Assembly (NCBI GenBank): GCA_019752775.1
Contig: JAIELU010000163.1
Span: 1 to 8,791, forward strand
DNA: 8,791 nucleotides
From: Campylobacterales bacterium
Lineage (GTDB): Bacteria; Campylobacterota; Campylobacteria; Campylobacterales; Arcobacteraceae
Direction of reading: 5' to 3'
Shown: in pieces, positions 6,283 to 8,791 of the stretch
Layout of the letters: every line of letters begins with the position of its first letter
Numbering within the stretch: position 1 is the stretch's first letter
Notes under the pieces: generated by a model
What the model was told of the DNA's origin: nothing
Seen by the model: the letters and a program-made list of their open reading frames with translations, nothing else
The model's database searches: none
Made by a program: the position numbers and the translations under genes

Positions 6283-6849
6283 GTCGGTTAAGCATCGATA
6301 AAACATTCTGTTGGTTTTCTCCCTATTTGTTGGTGCATTACTGGTAACGGTAGTGTGTTAAGCAACAAAGACAAGATTTGATAAATTTTAAATGCAATAG
6401 AATTTATAGATTGGGAAATTGGATATGGTTAAGAGATTGAACCATTGTTTGACGCTCCGTCAGGGCAAGACAGTGAAACTGCATTGATACACTGTAACCA
6501 AAAGGTATAGGGTTAGGATATGGTGTTGGGTCACATACCATACACAGACAATAAAACCCTCGGAGTATAGATGGAACCTAAGTCCAAAGCTAAACAAATT
6601 AAGCGGAACTTGGTAAGCCCAATAGGTTGTTATTGTTGAGAGTTCATTTACTTGGAATAATAACAAACTTTTTCGCAAGAAGAAGCGATAATCTAGTGGG
6701 TATAGGAGATAAGAGAAAGCGAATGGCTGTATGTAATGTATGGCATAGAGGTTCAAACTTTGCCTCATATCGAAAGATAGCAGACTTCTTATTGGTGCTG
6801 ATGTCAAGGACATTTGTAGTAATTAATTTTTAAAATAGAAAGGTATAAA
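6256..6849 (+). ncRNA. Group II intron ribozyme, domains I to IV (5' part)
   Basis: About 590 nt without a real gene; open frames here on either strand are by-products of the structured RNA. It begins with the 5' splice-site sequence GTGCG. GCTTAA (6271-6276) can pair with TTAAGC (6288-6293). The two exon-binding candidates (6646-6651 and 6725-6730) lie in the expected order, EBS2 before EBS1. Domain borders cannot be fixed by eye. Confidence 0.8.
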
Positions 6850-8319
6850 GTGATAGAAGCTGATAAAAAAGTTATCACCCACATAAACTGGCTAGCCGTT
6901 GATTTTGATATTGTAGAGCAGTCAGTAAAGATATTACAGAATCGAATTGTAAAAGCTAAATTAGCGAGTAGGTCACGAATGGTAAAGAAACTCCAATCGC
7001 TACTTGTGAAATCTTTGAATGCTAGGATACTAGCAGTAAAAAGAGTGAGTGAAAATAAAGGTAAAAATACAGCTGGTGTTGATGGAAAACTTCTTGATAC
7101 AAATATAAAGAAAAGCAAATATGTTGCTGATTTGAAAATAAAATTACCTGATTATAAATCTATGCCACTCAAACGGATAGAGATTCCTAAAAAGAATGGT
7201 AAGTTAAGACCCCTTGGGATTCCAACAATGTTTGATAGAAGTATTCAAGCTCTTTACAAACTAGCACTTGAACCCATAGCTGAAGTAGTAGCAGATAAAA
7301 ACTCTTATGGGTTTCGTCCAAAAAGAAGCACTCAAGATGCTATGAAACAAGTATGGCTTTGTACATCTAAGAAAAATGGTGGCGAGTGGATATTGGAAGC
7401 CGATATCAAAGGGTGCTTTGACAATATAAGCCATCAATGGATGTATGACAATATCCCTCTTGATAATCGACTTCTAAAACAATGGCTCAAATCTGGATTT
7501 ATTAAAGATGATACTTTGTTTCCTACAGACGCTGGAACACCACAAGGGGGAATTATATCTCCGATACTAGCTAATATGGTACTTGATGGAATTGAAGATA
7601 TTGTCAAAAACCATAAAGCAAGATTTCAAAAGATGGTAAATGGTGTTATTATATATCGGCACACAAATCGTCTGAATTTTATCCGTTATGCTGATGACTT
7701 CGTCATTACAGGAAGAACACCAGAAGATTTGCGGTTGGTACAAAAAGATATTGAAAAGTTCTTAAACATTAGAGGACTAGAATTATCCAAAGAGAAAACA
7801 CATATTACCAATATCAGAGATGGGTTTGATTTTCTAGGCTTTAATTTTAGGAAATATCCTAATGATAAAGTGATAGTCACACCAACAAAAGATGGGATTA
7901 AATCTTTTAAATCCAAAATCAAAGAGATTTTCAAAAAGTACAACTCATCAAGCTTAACTATGCTTATAACAAAACTCAATCCACTTTTAAGAGGTTGGGC
8001 AAATTATTATAGGTTTGTAAACTCAAAAGTAATATTTAGTAAATTAGATAGTTATATTTGGCGAAAATCTCTTAATTGGATGAAAAGAATCCATCAAAGA
8101 AGGGAAACTAAGAAATACTATAAACAATATTTCAAGCCATTTCCAAATTACAAATCAGATGTATTATCAGATGGAAGACAGTTTGTTTACAGACTCTCTA
8201 CACTTCCACTCAAAGAATTTATAAAAATTAAAAGTGAAGCTAATCCATATGATACATCGTTTGATGATTATTTTATTAAACGATATTTTACCCTCAAAAA
8301 CCTCACAAAGAAAATTTAG
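6850..8319 (+). CDS. ltrA: Group II intron-encoded reverse transcriptase/maturase (no HNH endonuclease)
   Basis: A 489-residue protein that helps the intron RNA splice and copies it into DNA at new sites. GTG at 6850 is preferred, with AGAAAGG 6 nt upstream. Reverse-transcriptase blocks in order: AGVDG (75-79), LRPLGIP (119-125), YGFRPKRS (153-160), EADIKGCFDNI (183-193), GTPQGGIISP (229-238), the catalytic YADD (280-283), LSKEKT (312-317) and FDFLGFNFRK (326-335). The maturase X domain shows LNPLLRGWANYYRF (376-389). The C-terminus reaches ANPYDTSFDDYF (464-475), the lead-in to the HNH endonuclease of related proteins, then stops; the Cys pairs and His-His of that domain are absent, and domain V begins 10 nt later. 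The protein therefore seems to lack target-DNA second-strand cleavage, as in known endonuclease-minus introns. The polymerase motif is intact. Confidence 0.95.
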   Translation: MIEADKKVITHINWLAVDFDIVEQSVKILQNRIVKAKLASRSRMVKKLQSLLVKSLNARILAVKRVSENKGKNTAGVDGKLLDTNIKKSKYVADLKIKLPDYKSMPLKRIEIPKKNGKLRPLGIPTMFDRSIQALYKLALEPIAEVVADKNSYGFRPKRSTQDAMKQVWLCTSKKNGGEWILEADIKGCFDNISHQWMYDNIPLDNRLLKQWLKSGFIKDDTLFPTDAGTPQGGIISPILANMVLDGIEDIVKNHKARFQKMVNGVIIYRHTNRLNFIRYADDFVITGRTPEDLRLVQKDIEKFLNIRGLELSKEKTHITNIRDGFDFLGFNFRKYPNDKVIVTPTKDGIKSFKSKIKEIFKKYNSSSLTMLITKLNPLLRGWANYYRFVNSKVIFSKLDSYIWRKSLNWMKRIHQRRETKKYYKQYFKPFPNYKSDVLSDGRQFVYRLSTLPLKEFIKIKSEANPYDTSFDDYFIKRYFTLKNLTKKI

Positions 8320-8329
8320 CTCAGTGCTT

Positions 8330-8363
8330 GAGCCGTATGCGGTGAAAGTCGCAAGTACGGTTC
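8330..8363 (+). ncRNA. Group II intron domain V
   Basis: A 34-nt catalytic hairpin: GAGCCGTA pairs with TACGGTTC, a two-base bulge AG lies on the 3' side, the upper helix TGCGGT pairs with GTCGCA, and the loop is GAAA. The catalytic AGC triad is at 8331-8333. All expected elements are present, so the ribozyme is probably active. Confidence 0.93.
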
Positions 8364-8404
8364 TTAGGGGAGAATGTCACTGTGAAGTGATGTTCTTACC
8401 CGAC
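8364..8404 (+). ncRNA. Group II intron domain VI with branch adenosine
   Basis: Hairpin with GGG/CCC, AGAA/TTCT and TCACT/AGTGA pairings. A8398 is unpaired next to CCC and lies 7 nt from the proposed 3' end (...GAC), the usual place for the branch point used in lariat formation. Confidence 0.8.
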
Positions 8405-8532
8405 ATAATTCAGACGTTTTAGTCAATCAAATAACAACATTAAATAAATTTAAAATAAAAGAGAAAATAGCTAAATTAACCCAAGAAGAATATGATTTAG
8501 TTATAGATGCACTTTGTAAAAATTTTAGATAG
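8405..8532 (+). pseudogene. MazF/PemK-family toxin, C-terminal remnant (3' exon)
   Basis: The open frame ends at TAG 8530-8532 and reads NSDVLVNQITTLNKFKIKEK followed by IAKLTQEEYDLVIDALCKNFR. This matches the C-terminal third of MazF/EndoA/PemK mRNA interferases, where a strand (SVxLxxQIxTxxK) is followed by a helix (KLxxEExxxVxxAL). No ATG or other good start exists in the frame. If the intron is removed at 6255/8404 the frame continues upstream through KCSH to a stop at 6183-6185, but that part does not resemble the MazF N-terminus. The catalytic N-terminal regions are therefore missing, and this is read as a dead fragment cut by an earlier rearrangement or transposition. The family call rests on recalled motifs. 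Confidence 0.6.
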
Positions 8533-8543
8533 GAACTCTTGTA

Positions 8544-8791
8544 ATGTTAATTGGATATGCTAGGGTTTCAACAACAGATCAAAATCTAACATTTCAAAAA
8601 GATGCTTTAGAAAAAGCTGGATGTGAAAGAATTTATGAAGATGAACTAAGTGGTACAAAAGATAATCGTCCAGGTCTTTTAAAAGCTCTTGAGATGCTAA
8701 GAGAAAATGATACTTTAGTTGTATGGAAACTTGATAGATTAGGAAGAAGTGTAAAAAGTCTAATTGAACTTGTTAGTGAACTGAATTCTAA
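8544..8791 (+). CDS. Serine recombinase, resolvase/invertase family (partial, cut by right edge)
   Basis: The first 82 residues of a site-specific recombinase. The N-terminus MLIGYARVSTTDQ carries the catalytic Ser9 with Arg7; KLDRLGRS (62-69) holds the conserved Arg65 and Arg68 of the active site, and YEDELSGTKDNRPGL is the usual intervening segment. This is the small serine recombinase type found as TnpR in Tn3-family transposons, as invertases and on plasmids; the DNA-binding C-terminus lies beyond the window, so the subtype is open. ATG at 8544 is preceded by AGGAA with 8 nt spacing. It starts 11 bp after the stop of the toxin remnant and marks this flank as mobile DNA. Confidence 0.93.
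   Translation, partial: MLIGYARVSTTDQNLTFQKDALEKAGCERIYEDELSGTKDNRPGLLKALEMLRENDTLVVWKLDRLGRSVKSLIELVSELNS

Larger units (their letters stand above)
6256..8404 (+). mobile_element. Group II intron, full length, with maturase gene
   Basis: A self-splicing retroelement of about 2.15 kb. The 5' end is GTGCGACAAG with the hairpin GCGAC/GTCGC right after it, as in many bacterial group II introns. The region 6256-6849 is the ribozyme core (domains I-III and start of IV), 6850-8319 encodes the reverse transcriptase/maturase in domain IV, 8330-8363 is domain V and 8364-8404 domain VI. Probable exon-binding sites fit the flank: ATTTAC (6646-6651, EBS2) pairs with GTAAAT (6244-6249, IBS2), and GGCTGT (6725-6730, EBS1) pairs with GTAGCC (6250-6255, IBS1) using two G-U pairs. 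The 3' end is placed at ...CCCGAC (8404); 8406 is possible. It is oriented opposite to the copper genes. All parts look intact. Confidence 0.92.

Noticed and set aside
6460..7118. Open frames of 117, 68 and 104 residues in the intron
   Set aside because: They lie in the ribozyme core or antisense to the maturase gene and carry no known domain.
8234..8422. 62-residue plus-strand frame over the end of the maturase and domain V/VI
   Set aside because: It shadows the maturase end and then runs through the catalytic RNA, so coding is implausible.
1..8791. CRISPR array, tRNA or rRNA genes
   Set aside because: No regularly spaced identical repeats with variable spacers, and no cloverleaf-like or rRNA-like segments were seen.

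Overview
The window is AT-rich, with short intergenic gaps, AAGGA-type ribosome binding sites and Lys/Asn/Ile-rich proteins. Together with the gene set this suggests a Campylobacterota (Arcobacter-like) genome; that is inference from style, not proof.

Left two thirds (1-6095) is a copper-handling island, all on the minus strand. In transcription order it holds: a 129-residue secreted His-containing protein; a previously easy-to-miss 32-residue lipoprotein-like peptide (5391-5489); a Tat-exported multicopper oxidase (CopA/PcoA type) followed by a CopB/PcoB outer-membrane protein; then a secreted Met/His-rich repeat protein, a CopZ-like HMA protein and a copper P1B-type ATPase that runs off the left edge. 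The products cover cytosol (chaperone), inner membrane (Cu+ pump), periplasm (oxidase, Met-rich and His-rich proteins) and outer membrane (CopB), so the set reads as export of Cu+ from the cytosol followed by periplasmic binding, oxidation and disposal.

Four transcription units each carry the same promoter architecture: an 11-bp-phased direct repeat (TCC[A/T]CAT-like) followed 8 bp (7 bp in one case) downstream by a TATAAT-like -10 box. I read this as the operator-promoter of a shared copper-responsive regulator, probably an OmpR-family response regulator, which is not encoded in the window. This shared regulon is the strongest unannotated signal here.

Right third (about 6100-8791) is mobile DNA on the plus strand: a full-length group II intron (6256-8404; GTGCG 5' end, ribozyme domains, reverse transcriptase/maturase gene lacking the HNH endonuclease, typical domain V and VI), inserted in front of a 3' remnant of a MazF/PemK-family toxin gene, then the start of a serine recombinase (resolvase/invertase family) cut by the right edge. 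Exon-binding sequences in the intron match the 5' flank, supporting the boundaries. The N-terminal part of the toxin gene is not found upstream of the intron, so the site has been rearranged; a Tn3-like terminal repeat may lie at 6201-6238 (low confidence).
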